Shown piece by piece: positions 1 to 6,604 of a DNA stretch of 64,000 nucleotides. The stretch's first letter is position 1. Every line of letters begins with the position of its first letter. The notes beneath the pieces are model-generated. The model worked only from the letters and a program-made list of their open reading frames with translations, ran no database searches and was not told the DNA's origin. Position numbers and translations under genes: made by a program. Origin of the DNA: IMCC45349 sp047219225 (GTDB lineage: Bacteria; Bacteroidota; Bacteroidia; Flavobacteriales; Flavobacteriaceae); NCBI RefSeq assembly GCF_047219225.1, contig NZ_CP178208.1, forward strand, positions 248,001 to 312,000, given 5' to 3'.

Positions 1-241
1 AAATCCTATTGAGAAAAAAATTATTTGGAAAGCATTTGTAGTTTTTCTAATTACCTATGCTATTTCTGTGTATATTATAACAGCTATTAATGTACCTGTT
101 TTTAACGAAAATAGTGTTCCTATTGATGAGATTCCTTCAAAACTAAAATTATGGGGAATTTTAAATATATTTAGAATATTACTTCCTGCTTTTGCAATTT
201 TTCAACTCACAAAACTCTTTAAACTTAAAGAAAGAAATTAA
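1..241 (+). CDS. C-terminal end of an unrecognised membrane protein (partial)
   Basis: Open from the left window edge, with codons in the phase starting at base 2, to a TAA at 239-241. The 79 visible residues hold two hydrophobic stretches that look like transmembrane helices (around FVVFLITYAISVYIITA and ILNIFRILLPAFAIFQL), joined by a polar loop, and a short basic tail ending in FKLKERN. This is the end of an integral inner-membrane protein. The family cannot be recognised from this part alone, and the start lies outside the window. The next gene begins 26 bp downstream on the same strand, so the two may be co-transcribed. Confidence 0.6.
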   Translation, partial: NPIEKKIIWKAFVVFLITYAISVYIITAINVPVFNENSVPIDEIPSKLKLWGILNIFRILLPAFAIFQLTKLFKLKERN

Positions 242-267
242 TTTAATAAACTAAAAAACACAACCAG

Positions 268-471
268 ATGGTTTTTGTCTTTAAAACTGATATAAGCATT
301 GGCTTAGAAACAAAAGTCAAAACTATTTTGTCATCCTTAAAAACAATTGATAAAGTAGGTTTTGACTTTGAAGATTGTGATAATATTCTAAGAATTGAAG
401 CGCAAAAAGATATTGTTTCAGATATTGAATCCTTACTAATTTCAAAAGGCTTTCTCTGCAAAGAACTCTAA
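268..471 (+). CDS. Small conserved protein, HMA/metallochaperone-like fold suspected
   Basis: A 67-residue cytosolic protein starting MVFVFKTDI at an ATG, with no signal peptide or membrane segment. The pattern of alternating beta-like and helical stretches (VFVFKTDI, VKTILSSL, VGFDFEDCDNILRIEA, IVSDIESLLISKGFLCKEL) resembles the beta-alpha-beta-beta-alpha-beta layout of HMA-type domains, but the metal-binding CxxC is absent. Proteins of this size and pattern are common beside AraC-type regulators in Flavobacteriaceae. That similarity is from memory and no function is known. It lies just behind the truncated membrane protein and 159 bp ahead of the AraC-type gene. Confidence 0.65.
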   Translation: MVFVFKTDISIGLETKVKTILSSLKTIDKVGFDFEDCDNILRIEAQKDIVSDIESLLISKGFLCKEL

Positions 472-550
472 CACAAACTATATATAATAATATACAGGTA
501 AAATTGCAGTTGTTGGGCAAACATAACAATACTTCCAAACTCATTTACCA

Positions 551-598
551 AATTAAATAATAAAGCTTATATTTCTTCTATAAGCGACTAACTTTGTT
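551..598 (+). repeat. Direct repeat copy 1, upstream of the AraC-type gene
   Basis: Bases 551-580 recur at 2039-2070 with about 28 of 30 positions the same; the core is AATTAAATAATAAAGCTTAT followed by ATTT. Weaker similarity runs on through the promoter-like element (TAACTTTG here, TAGATTTTG in the second copy). The two copies flank the AraC/VOC/lipoprotein gene group. It could be an operator shared by the two downstream promoters or the trace of a duplication. Confidence 0.5.
589..596 (+). promoter_or_regulatory. Probable -7 element for the AraC-type gene
   Basis: TAACTTTG matches the Bacteroidota -7 consensus TAnnTTTG and sits 34 bp before the ATG of the AraC-type regulator. No clear -33 TTG is seen at the usual 19-bp spacing. 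It lies inside the direct repeat. Confidence 0.45.
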
Positions 599-630
599 TA
601 ATCGTTTAGAAAAATATATTAAAAAGGTAA

Positions 631-1011
631 ATGAGTTTTTATAAGAAAGAGCTAATACGAATTAAAGATGATTGTTATTCTAATCAATGGCAAATAGATA
701 CTGTTATTGGATTAAGAAATTACATTAACAATAACTTTAATGAAAAATTAAATTTAGACCTCTTTTCCCGTATTCGATTTGTTTCAAAATACCACCTATT
801 AAGACTATTTAAAAGATATTATGGTCAAACTCCAAATCAATACTTAATTGATAAACGAATTGAAAAAGCCAAAGAGTTTATTAAAAATGGTTTATCTATT
901 TCAGAAACCTGTTACGAAGTTGGTTTTGAAAGCTTAGGTTCGTTTAGCACTTTATTTAAAAGAAAAACTGGCTTTACACCTAGAGCATATCAAAAGCGCA
1001 ATTTTCGATAA
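631..1011 (+). CDS. AraC-family transcriptional regulator (DNA-binding domain only)
   Basis: 126 residues, almost entirely one AraC-type domain: two helix-turn-helix motifs, the first around residues 45-65 (SKYHLLRLFKRYYGQTPNQY) and the second ending in the typical family signature (VGFESLGSFSTLFKRKTGFTP, about residues 95-118, quoted here as its two halves VGFESLGSF and STLFKRKTGFTP). There is no N-terminal ligand-binding domain, so like SoxS/MarA-size regulators it is probably controlled by its own amount or by a partner. A VOC gene begins 59 bp downstream, followed by a VOC-type lipoprotein; a stress or detoxification regulon is a reasonable inference. The exact inducer and targets are unknown. 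Confidence 0.9.
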   Translation: MSFYKKELIRIKDDCYSNQWQIDTVIGLRNYINNNFNEKLNLDLFSRIRFVSKYHLLRLFKRYYGQTPNQYLIDKRIEKAKEFIKNGLSISETCYEVGFESLGSFSTLFKRKTGFTPRAYQKRNFR

Positions 1012-1070
1012 ATTTATCTGATTACGATTTTAAATCTTTGCATCATCAAATTACATTTAAACTTAAAATC

Positions 1071-1466
1071 ATGAAAATTAAACTTGTAAGTATTCCTGTA
1101 GAAGATCAAGAAAAAGCACTTGAATTTTATACTGAAAAATTAAACTTTATTAAGAAAATTGATATTCCAGTTGGTGATGGTAATAGGTGGCTAACTTTAG
1201 TTGCAAACGAAGAACAAGATGGACCAGAGCTATTATTAGAGCCTGCTCCTAAACATTTTGAACCTTCAAAAGTATATCAAAAAGCACTTTTTGATGCTGG
1301 TATTCCATACACACAGTTTGATGTTTTGGATATTGAAAAAGAATATGAAAAATTATCTAATTTAGGAGTTAAATTTAGTGTAAAGCCAACAGAAATGGGA
1401 ACGGTTAAAATTGCTGTTTTTGATGACACTTGTGGTAATTATTTGCAAATAGTCGAAACTTTATAA
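1071..1466 (+). CDS. VOC-family protein (glyoxalase/bleomycin-resistance fold)
   Basis: 131 residues when started at the ATG at 1071 (MKIKLVSIPVEDQEKALEFY); the upstream TTG that opens the frame at 1038 adds residues unlike the family and is rejected. The opening beta-strand, the helix EDQEKALEFYTEKLNF and the closing VFDDTCGNYLQIVETL are the typical paired beta-alpha-beta-beta-beta modules of the vicinal oxygen chelate superfamily. Such proteins include glyoxalase I, dioxygenases and antibiotic-binding proteins; the substrate cannot be told. It follows the AraC-type regulator directly and probably belongs to its regulon. A near-match to the -7 element (AATCTTTGC) lies about 1032-1040. Confidence 0.85.
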   Translation: MKIKLVSIPVEDQEKALEFYTEKLNFIKKIDIPVGDGNRWLTLVANEEQDGPELLLEPAPKHFEPSKVYQKALFDAGIPYTQFDVLDIEKEYEKLSNLGVKFSVKPTEMGTVKIAVFDDTCGNYLQIVETL

Positions 1467-1480
1467 ATAACACACAACTT

Positions 1481-2023
1481 ATGAAACGTATAATAACATT
1501 AATAATACTTGGAATTCTTTTTGTTAGCTGCTCAAACTCTAAAGCTGAAGAGAAATTAACTAAAGAATTAAATCAAATGGAACAAGAAAAAGATAGTCTG
1601 CAAAATATAATAAGTAATAATAAAAGCAATAATCAAGTTACAAGCTTTCTAACATTTCAAAATGATGATGCAGAAGAAGCAATAAACCTTTATGTTGAGT
1701 TATTTGACAATTCTAAAATTATTGATTTAAAACGATGGGAACAAGGAAGTCCAGGGAAAGAAGGAAAAATAATGCATGCTACTTTTAGTTTAAACGGAAA
1801 ACTCTTTATGTGTAGTGATAGTCCAATTAAACATGATTGGAACTTTACTCCAGGAGTATCCAACTTTGTAGAATGTAAGGATGAAAAAGAACTTGAGTAC
1901 TTATTTACAAAGCTATCTGAAAACGGAACAGTAATGATGCCTTTAGAAAACTATGGATTTAGTAAAAAGTTTGGTTTTGTTGCAGACAAATTTGGAGTTT
2001 CTTGGCAATTGAATTTAAAATAA
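1481..2023 (+). CDS. Lipoprotein with coiled-coil linker and PhnB-like VOC domain
   Basis: 180 residues. Residues 1-17 are a lipoprotein signal peptide ending FVSC (lipid-modified Cys17). Residues 22-50 form a charged, heptad-like linker (KAEEKLTKELNQMEQEKDSL). Residues 57-180 are a PhnB/3-demethylubiquinone-methyltransferase-like VOC module: SFLTFQNDDAEEAINLYVEL at its start and FGFVADKFGVSWQLNLK at its end, the same pattern as the cytosolic protein at 6144-6563. The gene starts 14 bp after the VOC gene, so they are probably one transcript. The enzyme fold is normal for the cytoplasm; here it is predicted to be tethered to a membrane in the periplasm, which is unusual. Substrate unknown. Confidence 0.8.
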   Translation: MKRIITLIILGILFVSCSNSKAEEKLTKELNQMEQEKDSLQNIISNNKSNNQVTSFLTFQNDDAEEAINLYVELFDNSKIIDLKRWEQGSPGKEGKIMHATFSLNGKLFMCSDSPIKHDWNFTPGVSNFVECKDEKELEYLFTKLSENGTVMMPLENYGFSKKFGFVADKFGVSWQLNLK

Positions 2024-2038
2024 TTAACACCAAATTCC

Positions 2039-2086
2039 AATTAAATAATAAAGCTTATATTTTTTCTGTAAAAGCTAGATTTTGTA
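2039..2086 (+). repeat. Direct repeat copy 2, downstream of the VOC lipoprotein gene
   Basis: Second copy of the element at 551-598 (the core AATTAAATAATAAAGCTTAT plus ATTT is the same in both). It starts 16 bp after the stop codon of the lipoprotein gene and lies about 100 bp before the deaD promoter. Confidence 0.5.
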
Positions 2087-2131
2087 AACATAAAAAACAA
2101 AATTCAGCTTCACATCAAGAACCACTTTGTT

Positions 2132-2190
2132 AGTACATGATTTTTATTATTTATATCCACATAAGCTATAAATAAAAAAAATCATGTACT
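2132..2190. repeat. 24-bp inverted repeat overlapping the deaD -7 element
   Basis: The left arm (2132-2155, beginning AGTACATGATTTTT) and the right arm (2167-2190, ending AAAATCATGTACT) are reverse complements at 23 of 24 positions, separated by an 11-bp spacer. The last four bases of the right arm are part of the -7 element at 2187-2195. It is AT-rich and lacks the GC stem plus T-run of an intrinsic terminator, so an operator or a DNA or RNA cruciform at the promoter is more likely than a terminator. Confidence 0.75.
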
Positions 2191-2195
2191 TTTGC
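2187..2195 (+). promoter_or_regulatory. Probable -7 promoter element for deaD
   Basis: TACTTTTGC is an exact match to the extended Bacteroidota -7 element TAnnTTTGC. Transcription would start near 2202, giving a leader of about 105 nt before the deaD ATG at 2307. No good -33 TTG at 19-bp spacing; that position falls inside the inverted repeat, which may mean the promoter needs an activator. Confidence 0.6.
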
Positions 2196-2205
2196 AGCCA
2201 TAAAT

Positions 2206-2306
2206 TCCTCAGGGTGAGGATGTGTTACTAGAAGTTTGGGTTTAAGTATGTTCGATGCACTTCTTTATGTAACACTACATAACATAATCGAATACTTAAA
2301 TTAAGA
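2206..2306 (+). promoter_or_regulatory. Structured 5' leader of deaD (candidate cis-acting RNA)
   Basis: Three pairings are visible. First, a small hairpin TCCTCA-ggg-TGAGGA at 2206-2220. Second, a long stem made of GTGTTAC (2222-2228) with GTAACAC (2269-2275) and AGAAGT (2230-2235) with ACTTCT (2259-2264). Third, the loop of that stem, TTTAAGTATgtTCGAT (2241-2256), is complementary to ATCGAATACTTAAA (2287-2300), which ends 6 nt before the start codon. The second and third pairings together make a pseudoknot, or alternate as two conformations. Cold-shock helicase mRNAs often have long structured leaders, so control of deaD translation by temperature or by the helicase itself is a fair inference. 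No known RNA family was recognised. Confidence 0.55.
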
Positions 2307-4187
2307 ATGAACACATTCCAAGAACTTGGACTTGAGGAACGTATCCTACAAGCCATTAGCGACTTAGGTTTTGAAACACCTAGTGAAGTACAACAAAAAG
2401 CAATTCCTGTTTTATTAGAAGATGAAAGCGACCTTGTAGCATTAGCACAAACTGGTACAGGAAAAACAGCAGCTTTTGGTTTTCCTATGCTTCAAAAAAT
2501 TGATGTAGACAGTCGTACTACACAAGGTTTAATTTTATCGCCAACACGTGAGCTTTGTTTACAAATCACGAACGAACTTAAAAATTACGGTAAATACTTT
2601 AAAGGCTTAAACGTTACTGCTATTTATGGTGGTGCAAGTATTACTGATCAAGCTAGACAAGTAAAAAAAGGTGCGCAAATTATTGTTGCTACTCCAGGTC
2701 GTATGAAAGATATGATTAGTCGTAATATGGTTGACATTTCAAAAATTCAGTACTCAGTATTAGATGAGGCAGATGAGATGTTAAACATGGGATTCTACGA
2801 AGATATTACCGAAATTTTATCACACACACCACAAGATAAAAACACATGGTTATTTTCTGCAACCATGCCAAAAGAAGTGGCAACTATTGCTAGAGAGTTT
2901 ATGTACGACCCAAAAGAAATTACAGTTGGACATAAAAACGAAGGAAGTAAAAACGTATCACATGAGTACTACTTAGTAAACTCTAGAGACCGTTACCAAG
3001 CTTTAAAGCGTTTAGCTGATGCAAATCCAGATATTTTCTCTGTAGTATTTTGTCGTACAAAGCGCGATACACAAAAAGTAGCAGAAAATCTTATTGAAGA
3101 TGGTTACAACGCTGGTGCATTACATGGTGATTTAAGCCAAAACCAACGTGATTTGGTAATGAAATCGTTTAGAAACAAGCAAATACAAATGCTAGTTGCA
3201 ACAGATGTAGCTGCTCGTGGTATTGATGTAGATGATATTACTCACGTAATTAACTACCAATTACCTGACGAAATTGAAACCTATACACACCGAAGTGGTC
3301 GTACAGGTCGTGCAGGAAAAACTGGTGTTTCTATGGTAATTGTTTCTAAAAGTGAAACACGTAAAATAAAAAGTATTGAGCGCATTATAAAAAAGCAATT
3401 TGAGAAAAAAGACATTCCAGATGGAATGGAAATTTGTCAAGTGCAATTAATGTCGTTAGCAAATAAGGTACATGATACTTCTATTAACCACGAAATCGAC
3501 CCTTACTTAAACGATATCAATGCGTTATTTGAAGACACTTCTAAGGATGAATTGATTAAAAAATTCTTCTCGGTTGAATTTACTCGTTTCTTTAACTACT
3601 ATCAAAAGGCGAAAGACTTAAACGTTGAAGCTCAAAATAGCAGTTCTAGAGATGGTGGAAAAGACAGTAATTCTACACGCTATTTTATAAATGTAGGTAG
3701 AAAAGATGGTTACGATTGGATGAGCTTAAAAGATTTCTTAAAAGAAATGCTTGACCTTGGTCGTGACGATGTATTTAAGGTAGATGTAAAAGACAGTTTT
3801 TCTTTCTTTAATACAGAGACAGCTATTAAAGAGAAAGTATTAGCATTCTTTACCGACTTTAAACACAATGGTCGTTTTGTAAACGTAGAAGTTACCGAAA
3901 ATAAAGGACGTGATAGAAACAGAGGTCGCAGACGTGATGGTGGCGGAAGAAGACGCGAAGGAGGAAGACGTAGTGATAGACCAAGAGGAGAAAGACGTGA
4001 TGGTGGCGGAAGACGTAGTGAAGGTGGAAGACGCAGTGATAGACGCTCATCAGATTCTAGAAATAGAAATGACAGACCAGAACGTAGTGAAAGAAGAAGC
4101 AACGATAGCTCTTCAAGATCAAGACGTTCGGAATCTAGGTCAAACGATACTGGTTCTTCTAGACCAAGACGTAATAGAAGAAAGTAA
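2307..4187 (+). CDS. deaD: DEAD-box ATP-dependent RNA helicase (CsdA/DeaD type)
   Basis: 626 residues, cytosolic. Motifs in order: Q-motif region near residues 4-29, AQTGTGKT (47-54), PTREL (79-83), TPGR (129-132), DEAD (153-156), SAT (184-186), the helicase C-terminal motifs VATDVAARGID (298-308) and HRSGRTGRAG (328-337). A DbpA-type RNA-binding domain follows (about 450-525, containing TRYFINVGRKDGYDW), then a basic tail of about 85 residues rich in RGG/RRDGG and RS. The helicase core plus this domain is typical of CsdA/DeaD proteins that act in ribosome assembly and mRNA unwinding, mainly in the cold. The low-complexity tail suggests RNA condensation or non-specific RNA binding. Its leader is strongly structured, see the separate entry. 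Confidence 0.95.
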   Translation: MNTFQELGLEERILQAISDLGFETPSEVQQKAIPVLLEDESDLVALAQTGTGKTAAFGFPMLQKIDVDSRTTQGLILSPTRELCLQITNELKNYGKYFKGLNVTAIYGGASITDQARQVKKGAQIIVATPGRMKDMISRNMVDISKIQYSVLDEADEMLNMGFYEDITEILSHTPQDKNTWLFSATMPKEVATIAREFMYDPKEITVGHKNEGSKNVSHEYYLVNSRDRYQALKRLADANPDIFSVVFCRTKRDTQKVAENLIEDGYNAGALHGDLSQNQRDLVMKSFRNKQIQMLVATDVAARGIDVDDITHVINYQLPDEIETYTHRSGRTGRAGKTGVSMVIVSKSETRKIKSIERIIKKQFEKKDIPDGMEICQVQLMSLANKVHDTSINHEIDPYLNDINALFEDTSKDELIKKFFSVEFTRFFNYYQKAKDLNVEAQNSSSRDGGKDSNSTRYFINVGRKDGYDWMSLKDFLKEMLDLGRDDVFKVDVKDSFSFFNTETAIKEKVLAFFTDFKHNGRFVNVEVTENKGRDRNRGRRRDGGGRRREGGRRSDRPRGERRDGGGRRSEGGRRSDRRSSDSRNRNDRPERSERRSNDSSSRSRRSESRSNDTGSSRPRRNRRK

Positions 4188-4273
4188 ACCTTTCTGTTAA
4201 TTTTTAGTCAAAATTAAAGTAGAAATAAATTTTATAAATTTTGTTTACTACTTTTATAACCTAAATAAACACG

Positions 4274-5053
4274 ATGAGAACACTTTTATTATTAATTGCT
4301 TTTGCTTTTACTTCATTAGTTGGTATTGCACAAACCAATACTACTACTGTTAAAGGTAAAATCACTAAAGCTGGGAATTTATCTCCTCTTGAAAGTGTTA
4401 ACATTGTTAATTTAAACCAAGTAATTGGTACAACCACAAATAGCAAAGGTGAGTTTGAAATTAAAGCTCAGGCTAATGACACACTTCACCTTTCCTATTT
4501 AGGTTATAAATCCATAAAAGTTCGTGTTACTAACGACTGGATAAAGTATGGTACTTCCACAATTATTGAAATGACTGAGCTAGCACTTGCACTGGAAGAA
4601 GTTGTTGTAAACCAATTAAAACTTACTGGCTACTTAGAGGTTGATATTAAGCAAGTACCTATTCAAAAAAACATACGTTATAGTATTTCTGGATTAAATA
4701 CTGGTTATGAGTCTAGTCCTAGCTCTCCTAATGCTGTTACCAAAGTACTTGGAGCAATTTTTAATCCTGCCGATTTCTTGCATAATATGTTTGGTAAAAA
4801 GCCTCGTGAAATGCGTAAGCTAAGACAAATGAAGCAAGATGATGAAATACGAAACTTATTAGCATCGCGTTTTGACCGTGAAATGCTTACAGCATTATTA
4901 CAAGTTGACAAAGTGGATTTAGATTTACTTGTTAGTGAATGTAACTACTCTAAAGACTTTATAAGAACAGCTAACGACCTTCAAGTGTTAGATGCTATTA
5001 GTGCTTGTTACGAAGAATACAAAGTACTTAGTCGTACTAGAAAGCGTTTATAG
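4274..5053 (+). CDS. Secreted protein with carboxypeptidase-regulatory-like domain
   Basis: 259 residues. An N-terminal signal peptide (MRTLLLLIAFAFTSLVGIAQ) is followed by a CarboxypepD_reg-like beta-sandwich (about residues 25-110: TVKGKITKAGNLSPLESVNI, NSKGEFEIKA, DTLHLSYLGYKS). That domain is best known as the N-terminal extension of SusC/TonB receptors, but here no plug or barrel follows. The rest (110-259) is mostly helical and charged, with LALEEVVVNQLKLTGYLEVD resembling the TonB-box-like link. It is probably periplasmic or outer-membrane associated. The family is common and functionally uncharacterised in Flavobacteriaceae. The stop overlaps by 6 bp the end of the convergent membrane-protein gene. 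Confidence 0.8.
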   Translation: MRTLLLLIAFAFTSLVGIAQTNTTTVKGKITKAGNLSPLESVNIVNLNQVIGTTTNSKGEFEIKAQANDTLHLSYLGYKSIKVRVTNDWIKYGTSTIIEMTELALALEEVVVNQLKLTGYLEVDIKQVPIQKNIRYSISGLNTGYESSPSSPNAVTKVLGAIFNPADFLHNMFGKKPREMRKLRQMKQDDEIRNLLASRFDREMLTALLQVDKVDLDLLVSECNYSKDFIRTANDLQVLDAISACYEEYKVLSRTRKRL

Positions 5054-5695
5054 TTTCTCTTTTAAAACTAAACTTTTACAATTAAAGATGTATGCAAACC
5101 ATAGTACAATACCTGTGAATTTGGCACCATCTTCTATTAATGAGTCTATATAGGTTTCGCCTTCAAAATGAAGGAAAAAATCTATAAAAACAGATAGTCC
5201 AAAACATCCAAAAGCCGCTAATAGAAGTATAAATGGTGTCTTAAGTATTAAACCTTTAAACTTATACAAATACACTAACACCATTAAACCATAACCAAAC
5301 ACGATCACTTTTTGAGGAATTCCTAAACTCGGTAGTACATCTTCGTGAAATAAAAAACAATCATCAATAGCCAACCATAACACAATAAGCGCAGACCATA
5401 TAAAAAAGGACCTCACATGCTTATCTTGTCTATAGAACCTGTTTATATAAGCAAACACTAAGCTGGTTGTAATAATTGCTGACCAAAAGAAAATACCTAT
5501 TTGAGATAAAATACCTGAGTAAAAAGGCTGTTTCCCTAAATTGTTAGGGTCTGCAGTTAACTGCCTATAAGAAACATCTTGAGCAAAATGTAATACAACT
5601 ATAAGTGTAATACACGCTGTAATAACACTAAATAAAAAGACATAAGTATTCCTATTCAGCTTATTCGCTGATAATGCATTTTGTTTGGTAATCAT
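5048..5695 (-). CDS. Six-helix membrane protein of unknown function
   Basis: 215 residues with about six transmembrane helices (roughly 17-40, 60-84, 96-112, 128-145, 154-172, 192-206). Acidic and histidine residues cluster at membrane borders: DDCFLFHE (111-118), IDFFLHFE (171-178) and EDGAKF (188-193). Arrangements of this kind occur in intramembrane metal-dependent hydrolases, but no named family can be assigned with confidence. It stands alone on the minus strand between a convergent gene and two VOC genes (59 bp away). Confidence 0.7.
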   Translation of the reverse strand: MITKQNALSANKLNRNTYVFLFSVITACITLIVVLHFAQDVSYRQLTADPNNLGKQPFYSGILSQIGIFFWSAIITTSLVFAYINRFYRQDKHVRSFFIWSALIVLWLAIDDCFLFHEDVLPSLGIPQKVIVFGYGLMVLVYLYKFKGLILKTPFILLLAAFGCFGLSVFIDFFLHFEGETYIDSLIEDGAKFTGIVLWFAYIFNCKSLVLKEKL

Positions 5696-5754
5696 ATTGT
5701 TAGGTTGATAACTGTAAAATAACTACCTTAATTCCACATCTTCAAACAAAACAG

Positions 5755-6132
5755 CTATTTTCTTGAATGTAAAGCGATTCTATTACCTTCTGAATCAATA
5801 AACAAAGCCATAAATCCAACCTCTGGAGAAATTTGAGTTTTTGGTTTAGCTATTTTACCACCTGCAGCCTCTACTCTATCCAATTCTATTTGCACATCTT
5901 GAGATGCAAAATATATAGCAACACCATGTGTAGCACTTGGCTGATAGTTTTTATCTCGAATTAAAGATCCTGCAGCTCCTTCTTTTCCTTCGGCAAAAGG
6001 AAACCAACCCATAAATGTTCCACCAAAATCTTGGGATTGAATATTAATATCAAATACGGCATTATAAAATGCAATTGCACGTTCCATATCTAATACTGGA
6101 ATTTCGAACCAGCTTACCATATTTTGTTCCAT
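5755..6132 (-). CDS. VOC-family protein
   Basis: 125 residues beginning MEQNMVSWFEIPVLDMERAI. The typical VOC pattern is seen: opening strand WFEIPVLDMERAIAFYNAVF, a middle AGSLIRDKNYQPSATHGVAIYF region, and the last module ending GFMALFIDSEGNRIALHSRK. Similar proteins are annotated as glyoxalase/bleomycin-resistance proteins of unknown substrate. It lies 11 bp downstream of the PhnB-like VOC gene (6144-6563) in the same direction, so the two are probably co-transcribed. Confidence 0.85.
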   Translation of the reverse strand: MEQNMVSWFEIPVLDMERAIAFYNAVFDINIQSQDFGGTFMGWFPFAEGKEGAAGSLIRDKNYQPSATHGVAIYFASQDVQIELDRVEAAGGKIAKPKTQISPEVGFMALFIDSEGNRIALHSRK

Positions 6133-6143
6133 AAACTATAGGC

Positions 6144-6563
6144 TTATGATGGTTTATGTTCACTGCTTACCATCCATTGCACTCCAAATTTATCAACTAG
6201 CATTCCAAATTTTCCACCCCAAAAAGCATCAGCAAAAGGCATAAATTCCATACCTCCTTCTTTTAAACTATTAAAAATTGCCAAAGCCTCATCAACATCA
6301 GCAACGTTAATACTCATACTAAAGTTATTCCCTTTTACAAAATTAGCTTCATCGATAGTATCAGACATCATAAACAAACAATCTTGAAACTCAAGTGTAG
6401 CATGCATCACTAGGTTTTTAGCTTCGTCTGGCACACACATTACATCTTCTGGTGCATCTTTAAAATGCATTAAGGTTGTAACTTGTGCATCAAATACATC
6501 TTTATAAAAATTGATTGCTTCTTGACAGTTGCCATTAAAGGCAAGATATGATTGTAGTTTCAT
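6144..6563 (-). CDS. PhnB-like VOC-family protein
   Basis: 139 residues. SYLAFNGNCQEAINFYKDVF at the N-terminus and WGGKFGMLVDKFGVQWMVSS at the C-terminus are hallmarks of the PhnB/3-demethylubiquinone-9 3-methyltransferase-like subgroup of the VOC superfamily. Members in this subgroup have no agreed function despite these names. It is a paralogue of the domain in the lipoprotein at 1481-2023 (shared pattern KFG..VDKFGV.W). It leads a two-gene unit with the VOC protein at 5755-6132. Confidence 0.85.
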   Translation of the reverse strand: MKLQSYLAFNGNCQEAINFYKDVFDAQVTTLMHFKDAPEDVMCVPDEAKNLVMHATLEFQDCLFMMSDTIDEANFVKGNNFSMSINVADVDEALAIFNSLKEGGMEFMPFADAFWGGKFGMLVDKFGVQWMVSSEHKPS

Positions 6564-6604
6564 AATTTTTGGATTGATTAATGTTAGTTATTAAAAATAC
6601 AAAA

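Noticed and set aside
2132..2190. Intrinsic terminator for the AraC/VOC operon
   Set aside because: The arms are AT-rich and contain no GC stem followed by a T run, unlike all other terminators in the window.
3710..4102. A 130-codon open frame on the minus strand inside deaD, rich in Leu, Pro, Arg and Ser
   Set aside because: It is the antisense shadow of the repetitive RGG/RS-rich tail. Low complexity keeps several frames open; it has no family features.
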